This document shows positions 1 to 8,818 of a stretch of 64,000 nucleotides of DNA, one piece after another. A model generated the notes under the pieces. That model was not told where the DNA came from. It did no database searches and saw only the letters and a list, made by a program, of their open reading frames with translations. Within the stretch, counting starts at the first letter, position 1, and the number at the start of each line of letters is the position of its first letter. Source of the stretch: Paenibacillus sp. LS1 (GTDB lineage: Bacteria > Bacillota > Bacilli > Paenibacillales > Paenibacillaceae); the NCBI RefSeq assembly GCF_026013365.1, contig NZ_JAPDOE010000013.1, positions 62,001-126,000 of the forward strand, written 5' to 3'. Made by a program: the position numbers and the translations under genes.

Positions 1-2596
1 CCTCACTTAATATCTCATTGAATTCACCCATTTGATCGTCAACCTCTTTGCATACTAATTCAAATTTTTTAAACAGGTTTATTACGTCATCATATAGAGA
101 TGCATTTATTGCATACCAGTTCTTAACGCCCCCTTCCTCAAGACTCTTTTCAAATCGCGTATAATCTGAATAGTCTTGAAGCATATATAATGTAATCTCC
201 TCAAATCCTCTAATTCTCTCTGCATGTAGGATGTATTTTTTATCTTTCGACCCTAATAAAAAGGGAAGCATGCCTTTTGCAGTTTGGATTTCATGCTTTA
301 AGTTTTGCTCTAATAAACATAGGTACGATAAGTAATCATTTTTTAAGCTCAAAAGAAAGACGTGGAGTGACACATCCCCAATTTGATAATGTTCCAGAAC
401 TTTTACAGGATGATAACTCTTCAACCAGCGATCAAACTCAAAGGCTGAATCTTTTCCATTCTCATTGGGAGATTTAAGCATATTATCTCGTAGCAAATGC
501 CAATCTTGATAACTTTCCTCAATAAGATTAACTACCTCCTGAGTTAAAGGAAACTGTTTTTTTATCTTTGATGTCCATTGAGCATTTCCAATTTCAAGAC
601 ACATCTCAGCCCAATTCTTCAAGAGATAAACAAATGAATCGATGGGCATTCCCAAGCCTTTCTCCAATTCGCAATGCCAATCTTTTTTTATTTTTTCCGT
701 CTCGTATATCCATTTTGCTGTCTCATACTCATTTGAAATATGTTGAAAAACACTAGCTTTTTCAGAGTACTTCAACGATTGAAAATTTGAAATCTGGAGA
801 GCAGCAAATCCACGATTTACGACTATATTTCTTCTTTCCCCCTTTCCCTTAATATCTAATGTGATAGGATAGCGTGTTCGGTTCACTACATTTCTCCTTT
901 GAATCGTTGCTGTCATTCTTGGAGTGAATGGTAGGGACATATTTACACCTTTTACTACCTCATGAATGAGGGTAGAAACCCCCAACCTCACTGGGTCAAG
1001 TAGTTCTGAATTAACTTTCTTACCTTCAACCCATTCTCTAACGGTAGATTTAACTGCAATGGGTGGTTGTGGCTCTCCTTTCGGAAACAGATCAGAATTT
1101 ACTTCGTTCTTAGTTTCAAGTGTATTCAGACTAACTTTTACTTCTCCATCATGATATCCAAAATAGTGTAGTACTTTTTTTGGAATGTGACACTCCTCCT
1201 GCTCTTCAGGCACGTACCATTCAGCATACGTCTTTATAAAAAGATCCGGATGATCGGAGAACTTCTCCCTTTTCACCAGAGGAAGTACTCTAGGTATCTT
1301 TTCTCTTTTTCCGTTCTGAAAGAAACGAATGATCTCTTTACTATTAAGGATCATATATCTAAGCTTACCCTTTCCCACCGGTATGGCATCGAATGTTCTT
1401 CTAATCAAATGACGGTTAAACGGTAAAAGATTTATATCTTGTTCTATTTTCACATCATCAATCTCTCCTGCTGATACACTATAACCTTTACACTCCAAAT
1501 AATGAGGGCACTGTTTACCGCATGTGAACCCTTGAGAAGCCTTTAACTGAACTAAATAATTGGACATATAGCTGGGCACTTGAGAACGATCTAAGTTGTA
1601 GAAATCCTTTCCTGACTCATCGGACAACCACAATTTTTTCACTCTATCTGTGATCGTGTCCAAGTTTTGAATCCGTTGTGTGAGATCAAACCCTTTATCA
1701 TTATCTCGAACAGCTCCTGGTGTGAGACCAATGACAACATCCCACTTCCCTTCCTCAAGGGTAATGATCTGATCCAGTAAATCAGAAGCATATATATTAA
1801 CTGATTGAACAAGGTCATCAATTAGTAACAACGGACGTATATTCATTCTTTTTATTTGCTCTGTCAATTCCTTAAAGAGAGAAGCAATATCTTTACCTTC
1901 AAATAAGAATTGATCTAGTTTTTGAGAAAGTTTCTTTCTTAATAAGGGATACTCAATGGGAATTTGAAGCGTTGTGCTAGATATTAGGTCATCAAACTGA
2001 TCTTGATGTAAAACTTCCAGCGGTTTTTTTATTCGACCACTCTGCACTTGCAATGTAAATTCTGTCACGTTCCTTTCAATAACTGGCCTTATTAATAATG
2101 CCGTCGGAACAATCTCTTCATCAGTAGGGAGGATTTCTGACAGCGTTGACCAAACAATTTGATTTATTAAGGTTATTGGTTTCTTAAGTAATAGATCCCA
2201 ACGAGCCTCATCAATCGATATCCCTAAAGGAATACCTAAGGCAGCATAACATTTCTTTATTAAAACTTGGGGATTAAGTTCAGTACGAGAAATACGAATA
2301 ACAGGTCGATCCACCTCATGCAGTTGCCATTTATCCTTGATCCAGCACAGTAACTCAGATTTACCAGATCCAGTAGAACCAAATAAGAAAAACACTCGGT
2401 TCCCTTCAGCATCTACTTCTAATAAATTATTAAAAAGCTCATTTTCAGTGATTTCTTCAAGAAGCTGATTACCATGGTATCTATGCATGACTTGAGGAAA
2501 ATGCGTTTTTCGGAAATAATCCGGAGAATAGTTATACCTCTCGTCTGCGGTTCCAACTAATAATTTCAGCGCATTTTTATTCAAACATGGTATCAT
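1..2596 (-). CDS. DpdH-like P-loop ATPase (partial, C-terminus beyond the left edge)
   Basis: An open frame without stops runs from an ATG at 2596 off the left edge, giving at least 865 residues. AGGTGG lies 6 bases before the ATG, and the upstream gene's stop is one base away, so the two are translationally coupled. A clear Walker A (GSTGSGKS, residues 73-80) and a Walker B-like LLLIDD near residue 258 mark an NTPase. Three cysteines at 359, 363 and 369 (C-x3-C-x5-C) could bind a metal. Together with the neighbouring TGT-like and DpdG-like genes this fits DpdH, the large ATPase of 7-deazaguanine DNA-modification clusters, thought to belong to the restriction side. The ATPase call is firm; the DpdH name rests on context and size. 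Confidence 0.7.
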   Translation of the reverse strand, partial: MIPCLNKNALKLLVGTADERYNYSPDYFRKTHFPQVMHRYHGNQLLEEITENELFNNLLEVDAEGNRVFFLFGSTGSGKSELLCWIKDKWQLHEVDRPVIRISRTELNPQVLIKKCYAALGIPLGISIDEARWDLLLKKPITLINQIVWSTLSEILPTDEEIVPTALLIRPVIERNVTEFTLQVQSGRIKKPLEVLHQDQFDDLISSTTLQIPIEYPLLRKKLSQKLDQFLFEGKDIASLFKELTEQIKRMNIRPLLLIDDLVQSVNIYASDLLDQIITLEEGKWDVVIGLTPGAVRDNDKGFDLTQRIQNLDTITDRVKKLWLSDESGKDFYNLDRSQVPSYMSNYLVQLKASQGFTCGKQCPHYLECKGYSVSAGEIDDVKIEQDINLLPFNRHLIRRTFDAIPVGKGKLRYMILNSKEIIRFFQNGKREKIPRVLPLVKREKFSDHPDLFIKTYAEWYVPEEQEECHIPKKVLHYFGYHDGEVKVSLNTLETKNEVNSDLFPKGEPQPPIAVKSTVREWVEGKKVNSELLDPVRLGVSTLIHEVVKGVNMSLPFTPRMTATIQRRNVVNRTRYPITLDIKGKGERRNIVVNRGFAALQISNFQSLKYSEKASVFQHISNEYETAKWIYETEKIKKDWHCELEKGLGMPIDSFVYLLKNWAEMCLEIGNAQWTSKIKKQFPLTQEVVNLIEESYQDWHLLRDNMLKSPNENGKDSAFEFDRWLKSYHPVKVLEHYQIGDVSLHVFLLSLKNDYLSYLCLLEQNLKHEIQTAKGMLPFLLGSKDKKYILHAERIRGFEEITLYMLQDYSDYTRFEKSLEEGGVKNWYAINASLYDDVINLFKKFELVCKEVDDQMGEFNEILSE

Positions 2597-2597
2597 G

Positions 2598-3338
2598 TTA
2601 ATCCACCTGCTTTCTTAAATGAATCCAGTTCCACTCCTGATTAGGTCCATAAGATTTAAAGGGTAAGTCTTGTTTATAGCTAATTTCGAGCGACTTATGT
2701 TGTAACCCCATTAATCCGAAAATCACACCTCTAAAGATCAGACCCTCTGAAGTTATACAAGGCAGAATAGGATGAATTTTCTCTTCACAAAATGGATGAA
2801 GGCCTCCCTCCCATTCCCCGACCTCCTCTATAATTTCCTGTAAGAGTGACATATGAGGTAAAACATAAAACCCTGTGTATACCCTTCTCCCTAATCCCCA
2901 AGACTCCATCATTCGTTTCCATGCATTGATTTTTTCATGACCAACCATTGTTTTTGAAAATCTCTTGTTTACCTGATAATGAATGTTAGTTTCGAACATC
3001 TTATCTTGTTTCACAAAAACCTGATTATATATAGAGGAGAAAATATAATTCAAGCTTTCTTCATCTTCATTCTGAGAGGTTGAGATTATGTTTAACCGTC
3101 TAAACACTTCTCTGTTACTCCATGACTTATCCTCTAAAGCAAAAAATTCACTATCTTCCTTTCGTATAAATTTGAGATCTAAAAGTATGGTTATAACCCC
3201 CTCAATTAAGGAAGTAATATCTCCTTCTTCTGTATATTGATAGTATTGTCGAAGTGTATTGATTTTAATGCCACTGTGCTCTCTAATCGTTTCATAGATT
3301 GACTCAATTTCTGGTCCATAACACATCTGGAAGAGCAT
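2598..3338 (-). CDS. DpdG-like protein of the deazaguanine DNA-modification cluster
   Basis: A 246-residue protein whose ATG follows GGAGG by 8 bases. It overlaps the end of the upstream TGT-like gene by 35 bases and stops one base before the ATPase gene, so the three are probably translated together. The N-terminal 90 residues look helical and winged-helix-like; no catalytic motif is visible. Size, position between a TGT-like gene and a large ATPase, and general character match DpdG, a protein of unknown biochemical role found beside DpdH. The name is tentative: it depends on synteny more than on a diagnostic motif, and a profile comparison could overturn it. Confidence 0.5.
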   Translation of the reverse strand: MLFQMCYGPEIESIYETIREHSGIKINTLRQYYQYTEEGDITSLIEGVITILLDLKFIRKEDSEFFALEDKSWSNREVFRRLNIISTSQNEDEESLNYIFSSIYNQVFVKQDKMFETNIHYQVNKRFSKTMVGHEKINAWKRMMESWGLGRRVYTGFYVLPHMSLLQEIIEEVGEWEGGLHPFCEEKIHPILPCITSEGLIFRGVIFGLMGLQHKSLEISYKQDLPFKSYGPNQEWNWIHLRKQVD

Positions 3339-4233
3339 ATCCTTCGCCTCCGTTCTTTTCAGTCAATAAGTCATTAATTACAATAGAGAGATGATAATAA
3401 TTATGTATCGACCTCAGTCTCATGTGTTCCCTTGGTGAGGGAATAAATAAATCATGTGCATTAACTTGGCATACAGGACAATTACAAGGGAGCGGTTCAC
3501 TGAGTCGAGGACTACTTAATTTTGCATGTGACTTAGACAAAAAGTAGGTTTTAAATGGTCTGCTATAAAAGACCTGAAAAAAAGCCGCTGCCATCGTTGG
3601 CCTCGTAGAATCAAAGGATCTCACCCCAATGTCAACCATAGCTTGCATTTGGGGAACTCCTGTTACTCCAAAGACATGAAGATTAGATGACCCCACGGTA
3701 TCTGCTGCATAGTTAATCATTTCAATTTGTTTATTTTGATTTTGGGCTAACAAAGAACCTATACCGAATGATCTATAGCCCATTCGAGATAACTCTTTTG
3801 CAGAAAATTCTATACTTGCCCGATCGTAGCCCTGGATTACTCCCATTGGTAATACATGTCTAGCAAAATTCTTAGAATTAAAAAGATTCATATATTCGTA
3901 AGCATTAAACAGTGTTTTTTCCATTGCCATGTATCGTTCCGATAATGAAGTTTTGTTAAGCATCGGTTCATCAAAGTGAACCATATAAGCCTCGTAGGGA
4001 TCACAACTCTCAAGAAAAGATACTTGTATCTCAAATATATCTTTCAATGAGGGCCGAGTTGCTTGTTTTACATAGTAGACCGACCCGCAGTCCAATATTA
4101 TTTTTTTTGGTTTTGTCTTAAATCTTCCTAAAGTCCCTTTGTTATCGGGAACGGCGCTTACGAGTATAGAACAATCTGGATAATAATCTGTGAATATAGC
4201 ATCGCTATGAGACCATCCAACATAAAATTGCAA
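3304..4233 (-). CDS. Short TGT-superfamily protein (second DpdA-like transglycosylase)
   Basis: A 309-residue protein starting at TTG (AAGGAG 8 bases upstream). It keeps the hallmarks of tRNA-guanine transglycosylases: an early Asp in ILDCG (D48), a GVIQG strand near 131-135, the presumed nucleophile Asp in SFDST (D208), and a zinc site C250-x-C252-x2-C255 with His candidates at 277 and 281. Family members swap a guanine for a 7-deazaguanine base; DpdA members act on DNA. This copy is less than half the length of the DpdA at 5220-7289, lacks the DUF6884 domain and is more compact than canonical Tgt, so it could be a partner subunit or have another target. It probably has its own promoter, since a terminator lies upstream. 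Confidence 0.8.
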   Translation of the reverse strand: MQFYVGWSHSDAIFTDYYPDCSILVSAVPDNKGTLGRFKTKPKKIILDCGSVYYVKQATRPSLKDIFEIQVSFLESCDPYEAYMVHFDEPMLNKTSLSERYMAMEKTLFNAYEYMNLFNSKNFARHVLPMGVIQGYDRASIEFSAKELSRMGYRSFGIGSLLAQNQNKQIEMINYAADTVGSSNLHVFGVTGVPQMQAMVDIGVRSFDSTRPTMAAAFFQVFYSRPFKTYFLSKSHAKLSSPRLSEPLPCNCPVCQVNAHDLFIPSPREHMRLRSIHNYYHLSIVINDLLTEKNGGEGYALPDVLWTRN

Positions 4234-4259
4234 GATATCTCTCCTTCTCGAATTTTTTT

Positions 4260-4276
4260 ACGTGATTTCACGTGAT
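4260..4276 (-). promoter_or_regulatory. Tandem ACGTGAT repeats upstream of the short TGT-like gene
   Basis: Two ACGTGAT copies spaced 10 bases apart, containing the palindrome TCACGTGA, lie about 27 bases before the TTG start at 4233. One helical turn of spacing is typical of an operator; no cognate regulator is known, so this is only a candidate. Confidence 0.25.
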
Positions 4277-4327
4277 AAATGAATTTTAGCATACTTTCTT
4301 TATCTCAGCTACCGCTAAATAATAAAA

Positions 4328-4355
4328 AGAGTGAGCCTTATAAAGGCTCACTCTA
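4328..4355 (-). terminator. Intrinsic terminator overlapping the end of the 263-aa gene
   Basis: AGAGTGAGCC and GGCTCACTCT pair around a short loop, followed on the minus strand by TTTTTATT. The TGA stop of the 263-aa gene lies within the stem, so the upstream transcript probably ends here. Confidence 0.8.
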
Positions 4356-5139
4356 TCCATTCTTTCCAAAATTGATATATAGATTCACGAACATCACGAT
4401 GTAATCGAAACTTCCCATTCACACTTAGATACGATTGCCAAAAAGGGTTATCACGTTGAAAAAAATCACCCATCCAATCCATATGATGAAATGGTTTTGA
4501 TAAGTTTGGCGCCTTAACAACATAATCTTTGGAATTCCATTTATCTAAGAAAAATCTTATATAAAACTCCCAGGCAAAATTCGTATCTGCAACAGATTTT
4601 TCTCTAAATTCTTTACGCTCTGTGATAGGTAGGTAGCCAAGAAACGGATACTCTTCAATGAGACATTTTAGGTATTGGATTAAGTCACTGCAAATGTTAG
4701 GCCAATCTTCACTTTTAATTTCAACATCGTTAAACCGTTTCAAAATGCCTTTAAACGAGTGAAGAGTTAGTAACTTGGTAGAGTTACTACTTAGTTTATC
4801 CTTTTTTTCGACTATTCGATTTATAAAATCGAAAGAGAGTACTACTTTCTCACAATATTCTGCTAAATAATGCTTTGACGAAACAAAGAGTGTTACGTAT
4901 TCATCTCCTTCCTTACCTTCTGGTAGCGGATAGAGGAACACTGGATTGGATACCTGTATTCTATCAGTGGCTTGGTTTATCATTTCTTCGTAACTTACCA
5001 TAACAACATCCTGGCTAATCATCGCTTTATCAATTACAGGAAAATCCCACAATCTAAGTTTATGTATTGTATTAATGCTATAAAAAACTGTATCATCGTT
5101 CCTATTTAGCCTGCGCACTTCATCAATTGAAACCTGCAT
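4348..5139 (-). CDS. Unknown 263-aa protein between the two TGT-like genes
   Basis: Not recognised. The protein is soluble-looking and rich in aromatic and charged residues (many W, F, Y, K), with no signal peptide, membrane segment, P-loop or clear metal motif. It lies between the DUF6884-TGT fusion and the short TGT-like gene, on the same strand, and has its own terminator. DpdA normally works with DpdB, a ParB/DndB-like ATPase, and that gene is not seen here; this protein lacks the DGQHR-type motif expected of it. A lineage-specific accessory of the modification system is the simplest guess, made from position only. Confidence 0.6.
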   Translation of the reverse strand: MQVSIDEVRRLNRNDDTVFYSINTIHKLRLWDFPVIDKAMISQDVVMVSYEEMINQATDRIQVSNPVFLYPLPEGKEGDEYVTLFVSSKHYLAEYCEKVVLSFDFINRIVEKKDKLSSNSTKLLTLHSFKGILKRFNDVEIKSEDWPNICSDLIQYLKCLIEEYPFLGYLPITERKEFREKSVADTNFAWEFYIRFFLDKWNSKDYVVKAPNLSKPFHHMDWMGDFFQRDNPFWQSYLSVNGKFRLHRDVRESIYQFWKEWIE

Positions 5140-5161
5140 TAGAATTCCCCCAAAGCAAATA

Positions 5162-5186
5162 TGCCCTAGTGTAACACACTAGGGCA
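5162..5186 (-). terminator. Hairpin after the dpdA gene
   Basis: TGCCCTAGTGT and ACACTAGGGCA form an 11-bp perfect stem with a 3-base loop, 34 bases past the dpdA stop. The following T tract is weak (ATATTTG), so it may be an attenuating or RNA-stabilising hairpin rather than a full terminator. Confidence 0.5.
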
Positions 5187-5219
5187 ACTTACGCAGTATT
5201 ACTTCATTGTTCTAATTCG

Positions 5220-7289
5220 TCAGACCTGATCAGATTCGCCATGAGAAATATCTAAAGATGTCCTAAGTGCTTTGACTTGCTCATGATACACATGCGTGTT
5301 ATGGAAACCTCTTCTTCTATTTCGATTATTCCCACGAAACACTATTGTATCGATACCAATTGTCTTACATATTTCGCATCCACATGTCTCCCATGGACGT
5401 TCAGAGAGAACCTCACGGTAAAGATCTTCATGGACTTCACGTTTCTCACCTAGTAATTCATCATATCGTAATATGGCCGATAGGGCTTCTTCCAATCCCA
5501 AGTCCCCACTACTAAATGCTCTCAATGCCTTTAAAGCATTCTGTTCAAGTTCCTTATATTGAAGGAACTCTCCCTTTCCTTCTTGGACCATTTTTTTCAC
5601 TCTTCCGGACGTTTCTTTTGCTTCTGGAATTCGAATCGCCGTATAGTGTTTTCCACTTAAAGCATGATAATTGTGTCCTGAACCTAACCATGCGCGTCGC
5701 AACGGTGAACTAGAGTCGAATGAAGTAACCCCTAGTTTATGAAAGGATTTCATAGTACGCATATCACGTGCGACCCCAAATAAGTGCAACCGGAAATTTT
5801 CATTTGGAATAATCGGTGAAATTTCTCTTAAAATCTCATATATTTTTCCCGATTGTTCCCTTGCAAGTCCACCTATCGCAATATAGTCATAACCTAAGTT
5901 AATTAAATGCAGCGCTGCTTCTTTGAACGACTGGGGATCCCATCCTTGAATAATTCCAATCGGATGAAACTTATGAGTCCCTTTACGGAATTCAACAATA
6001 AATTCCTCGGCCTTTTTCAGAGTCAATTCATACCTAAACTGCCTTGTGTCCAAATCCTTCTTGAATGGACCAACGACCAAGTGATCAACGGAAACACCAT
6101 AATTGATTCCTAATTCATCATAATAGTCGATAATTTGCTTCGTTGTATAAGGTGGAACTTCACTGCTAATATAACTGAATGCTCCGCAATCCCCCATGAT
6201 TGGAAAGTCCTCAGGCAGATGGAGAAACTTGTGAATGCCACCCATTTCTTTTATAAGTTGAACCTTTTGTTTCGTAGCATTATCAATATTGACTTTAGAC
6301 ACCAACAAACCATCATATTGAGGAGTTCCATAAATCTGGTGAGAATAGACATCATGAAGGAGCGGATTCCGATCCTTATGAGAGACATCATTTATAAAAT
6401 CATAATTTGGATCCACACGATCATCATTCTCTGGCAAAAAGAAATTAAGTTCCTTTTTATAGTTTACAGCAATTAAAGAATCCGGTACCGGGAATAACTC
6501 ACTATAAAAAGTTAAGAGTTGAGATGCTTTTAGTGAGTCAACTCTATTTTCTTTTTCAGAAAAATCAGATAGAGTGAGTTGCTTGTCTTTGCTTTCAAAA
6601 GATTCCATAACATAATCGCGTACTTTAGATGGGTTTAAATAAAGATCTTCCCAGACCTTACGGTGGCCTACAGCAGAAGCTTGTTTTAACAGTTGGGCAA
6701 AAAGGAATCCCTTAATACCAATGAGTCCAAATCTAAATACTTTAGCCTCATCCTCTCCTATGGAAAGAAGATGATAATTTTCTTCAACCATAACTCTAGT
6801 TCTGCTTGAATTCCCAGCAAAAAAGAAAAATCTTTGTTGACCACTAATGCTCAGCGGCCATTCAACAGATTGTAGATACTTATCACCAAGAAGAAAGAAC
6901 ACCAAATCGTATTCACGAACTCTTTCTTGCAGCGTTTCGGTAATTCTTTGTTTTTTTGACCAATTCTTTATAGTTTGGGAATTCATATTGTTAAACGTCA
7001 CTTCATAAGGAACAATCTTGTCGTTTTCACTTAACAATCCATATCCTGCAGAAATTATATTAAGATCAATGTTTCCCCCGTGTTCACGGTAAGTATTAAT
7101 ACCATCCATCAATGCCAGATGTTGACTACCTGTGTACATATCCTTGGCAGTTGTTCTATACGGGGATAATTCGTTTTCTCTCTGATGTAATCTGTTTTCA
7201 TCCTGAAAATCTTCAAATAACAATTGATTTTCGGGCTTACTTATTTTCTCACCCGTACATGAGGTTACCACTAATATGCGCTTTTCCAT
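5220..7289 (-). CDS. dpdA: DpdA: DUF6884 domain fused to a 7-deazaguanine DNA transglycosylase
   Basis: A 689-residue fusion with a strong GGAGG before its ATG. Residues 1-150 form a DUF6884/YaaA-like domain (TSCTGEK at 9-15, MYTGS at 51-55, ISAGYGLL at 79-86, KIVPYE at 91-96). Residues from about 310 to 689 are a TGT barrel: MGDCG with D367, GIIQGW 445-450, IGGLAR 472-477, nucleophile candidate D525 in SFDSS, and a zinc site C636-x-C638-x2-C641 with His 663, 666 and 669. DpdA enzymes exchange guanine in DNA for preQ0. The neighbouring preQ0 biosynthesis genes and transporter support that role. The middle section (150-310) is not assigned. Confidence 0.87.
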   Translation of the reverse strand: MEKRILVVTSCTGEKISKPENQLLFEDFQDENRLHQRENELSPYRTTAKDMYTGSQHLALMDGINTYREHGGNIDLNIISAGYGLLSENDKIVPYEVTFNNMNSQTIKNWSKKQRITETLQERVREYDLVFFLLGDKYLQSVEWPLSISGQQRFFFFAGNSSRTRVMVEENYHLLSIGEDEAKVFRFGLIGIKGFLFAQLLKQASAVGHRKVWEDLYLNPSKVRDYVMESFESKDKQLTLSDFSEKENRVDSLKASQLLTFYSELFPVPDSLIAVNYKKELNFFLPENDDRVDPNYDFINDVSHKDRNPLLHDVYSHQIYGTPQYDGLLVSKVNIDNATKQKVQLIKEMGGIHKFLHLPEDFPIMGDCGAFSYISSEVPPYTTKQIIDYYDELGINYGVSVDHLVVGPFKKDLDTRQFRYELTLKKAEEFIVEFRKGTHKFHPIGIIQGWDPQSFKEAALHLINLGYDYIAIGGLAREQSGKIYEILREISPIIPNENFRLHLFGVARDMRTMKSFHKLGVTSFDSSSPLRRAWLGSGHNYHALSGKHYTAIRIPEAKETSGRVKKMVQEGKGEFLQYKELEQNALKALRAFSSGDLGLEEALSAILRYDELLGEKREVHEDLYREVLSERPWETCGCEICKTIGIDTIVFRGNNRNRRRGFHNTHVYHEQVKALRTSLDISHGESDQV

Positions 7290-7372
7290 ATGTCCTCCGT
7301 ATCCCTATATACAAATGTTTGTTCCCCTGCAATATTAACATATATCTCTTTGTAATTAAAATGTCACTACTC

Positions 7373-7915
7373 TTAAACAAATCGGTCTAATCTTTTATTC
7401 AATGAGAGACGAATTACACCAGATGCAAGCAACTGAACAACAGTTTTAACAATAATCTGTCCTAAAATTGCATATACAACTGCATTCCATGGAATAAAGT
7501 TTGCCCCAAGTGGTGATAAGCCTACCACAACAAAAATTATACTATCTAAGAAGCCCCCAACAATGCCGCTATACATTACACGCAGATAAAAAGGAAACTT
7601 TAAACGAGTATATATTTCCGTATCAGTTGTCTCCGATACTAAAAAAGTCAAAACAGATGCAAATGTAATCCAAAGCCCATCACCAAGTAAATATGAAGTT
7701 GCTCCAGACAAAATCATTGCCAGGATAATAAGAATATATACCACTCTTCTCCCTACAAAAATCTGAACAAAATCTCTAAGGATAAAGGTAGCCCCAATAA
7801 TAAAGGACCCTGCTGGAATAATAAACATTCCAATTTGGATAGGTTTTGTTCCTGCTGTTACGACATTCGCTGTAACAATAGCCGCTAAGTATAATAGAAT
7901 AACTAGGTATTTCAT
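7373..7915 (-). CDS. Queuosine-precursor transporter (YhhQ/VUT family)
   Basis: A 180-residue, very hydrophobic protein with about six membrane segments (first near residues 3-20), ending in a short basic tail. The family imports 7-deazaguanine precursors such as preQ0 or preQ1. I chose the ATG at 7915 (AGGTGA 4 bases upstream) over a TTG 18 bases earlier. It is first on the minus-strand side, 83 bases before dpdA, and divergent from queCDE. The element can therefore both salvage and make its base. Family assignment comes from the early NVVTAGTKP-like region and membrane pattern; substrate from context. Confidence 0.85.
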   Translation of the reverse strand: MKYLVILLYLAAIVTANVVTAGTKPIQIGMFIIPAGSFIIGATFILRDFVQIFVGRRVVYILIILAMILSGATSYLLGDGLWITFASVLTFLVSETTDTEIYTRLKFPFYLRVMYSGIVGGFLDSIIFVVVGLSPLGANFIPWNAVVYAILGQIIVKTVVQLLASGVIRLSLNKRLDRFV

Positions 7916-8158
7916 TTGTTCACCTTTTCTCAATTTTTTCAGTATTCCAACTATTATATAATAGGATTTTGAAATCAGCTACCCCCCTCTTTTGACTCAT
8001 TGGGTACTCGAAGGTTTAAAGAAAGTTCTAACAACAAATAATTTATTCCACGTTTACCTGTAATCGCCCCAGAAGAGTAAACATGATTCCTGACCGTATA
8101 GTGATATACTTGTTATGTAGCATACTGCTCATAGATCATCAGCAAAGGAGACTAACCT
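7916..8158. promoter_or_regulatory. Divergent promoter region between the transporter and queC
   Basis: This 243-base AT-rich spacer must hold both promoters. On the minus side a TATAAT lies about 45 bases before the transporter start. On the plus side AAAGGAG precedes the queC ATG by 8 bases. I looked for a preQ1 riboswitch fold and did not see a convincing one. Confidence 0.4.
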
Positions 8159-8818
8159 ATGAATAATAAAGCACTTGTTGTATTTAGTGGAGGACAAGAT
8201 AGTACTACCTGCCTACTCTGGGCATTAAAAGAATATGATGAAGTTCAAACTGTCTCTTTCCAATACGGCCAACGTCATAAGCTAGAATTGGAATGTGCAT
8301 CTGAAATTGCAAAAGAACTTAACGTAAAGCACCATGTTCTGGATCTTAATTTACTCAATCAATTAGCACCTAATGCGCTAACTAGAGAAGATATTGAAAT
8401 AGAAGCAGGTAGCGAAGGGACACTTCCAAATACATTTGTAGATGGCCGTAACATGTTATTCCTTTCCTTTGCAGCCATTTTAGCTAAGCAATTAGGTTAC
8501 TACCATATTATTACGGGTGTATGTCAAACCGATTTTAGTGGCTACCCAGATTGTCGAGATGTTTTTGTTAAGTCTCTAAATGTCACATTAAACCTTTCAA
8601 TGGACTACAACTTTGTAATTCATACGCCGTTAATGTGGCTAAATAAAAAACAAACTTGGGAGTTAGCGGATCAGTTAGGACATCTTGATTTTGTGAGAAC
8701 GAAAACATTAACTTGCTACAATGGAATTATTGGAGACGGATGCGGTGAATGCCCAGCATGTCTTTTACGTAAAGCAGGATTAGAACAATATCTTCAAGAG
8801 AGGGGCAATATTTTATGA
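8159..8818 (+). CDS. queC: 7-cyano-7-deazaguanine (preQ0) synthase QueC
   Basis: A 219-residue enzyme of normal family length that converts 7-carboxy-7-deazaguanine to preQ0 using ATP and ammonia. The PP-loop motif SGGQDSTTC is at residues 10-18, and the zinc-binding cysteine cluster CYNGIIGDGCGECPAC is near the C-terminus. AAAGGAG stands 8 bases before the ATG. The stop overlaps the queD start (ATGA), giving a tight queC-queD-queE operon. Base composition is AT-rich like the rest of the island. GTP cyclohydrolase I, needed for the first step, is not in the window and is presumably a chromosomal housekeeping gene. Confidence 0.97.
   Translation: MNNKALVVFSGGQDSTTCLLWALKEYDEVQTVSFQYGQRHKLELECASEIAKELNVKHHVLDLNLLNQLAPNALTREDIEIEAGSEGTLPNTFVDGRNMLFLSFAAILAKQLGYYHIITGVCQTDFSGYPDCRDVFVKSLNVTLNLSMDYNFVIHTPLMWLNKKQTWELADQLGHLDFVRTKTLTCYNGIIGDGCGECPACLLRKAGLEQYLQERGNIL

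Noticed and set aside
7916..8158. preQ1 riboswitch before queC or the transporter
   Set aside because: I could not find the conserved hairpin plus A-rich tail overlapping a ribosome site on either strand; covariance-model search would be decisive.
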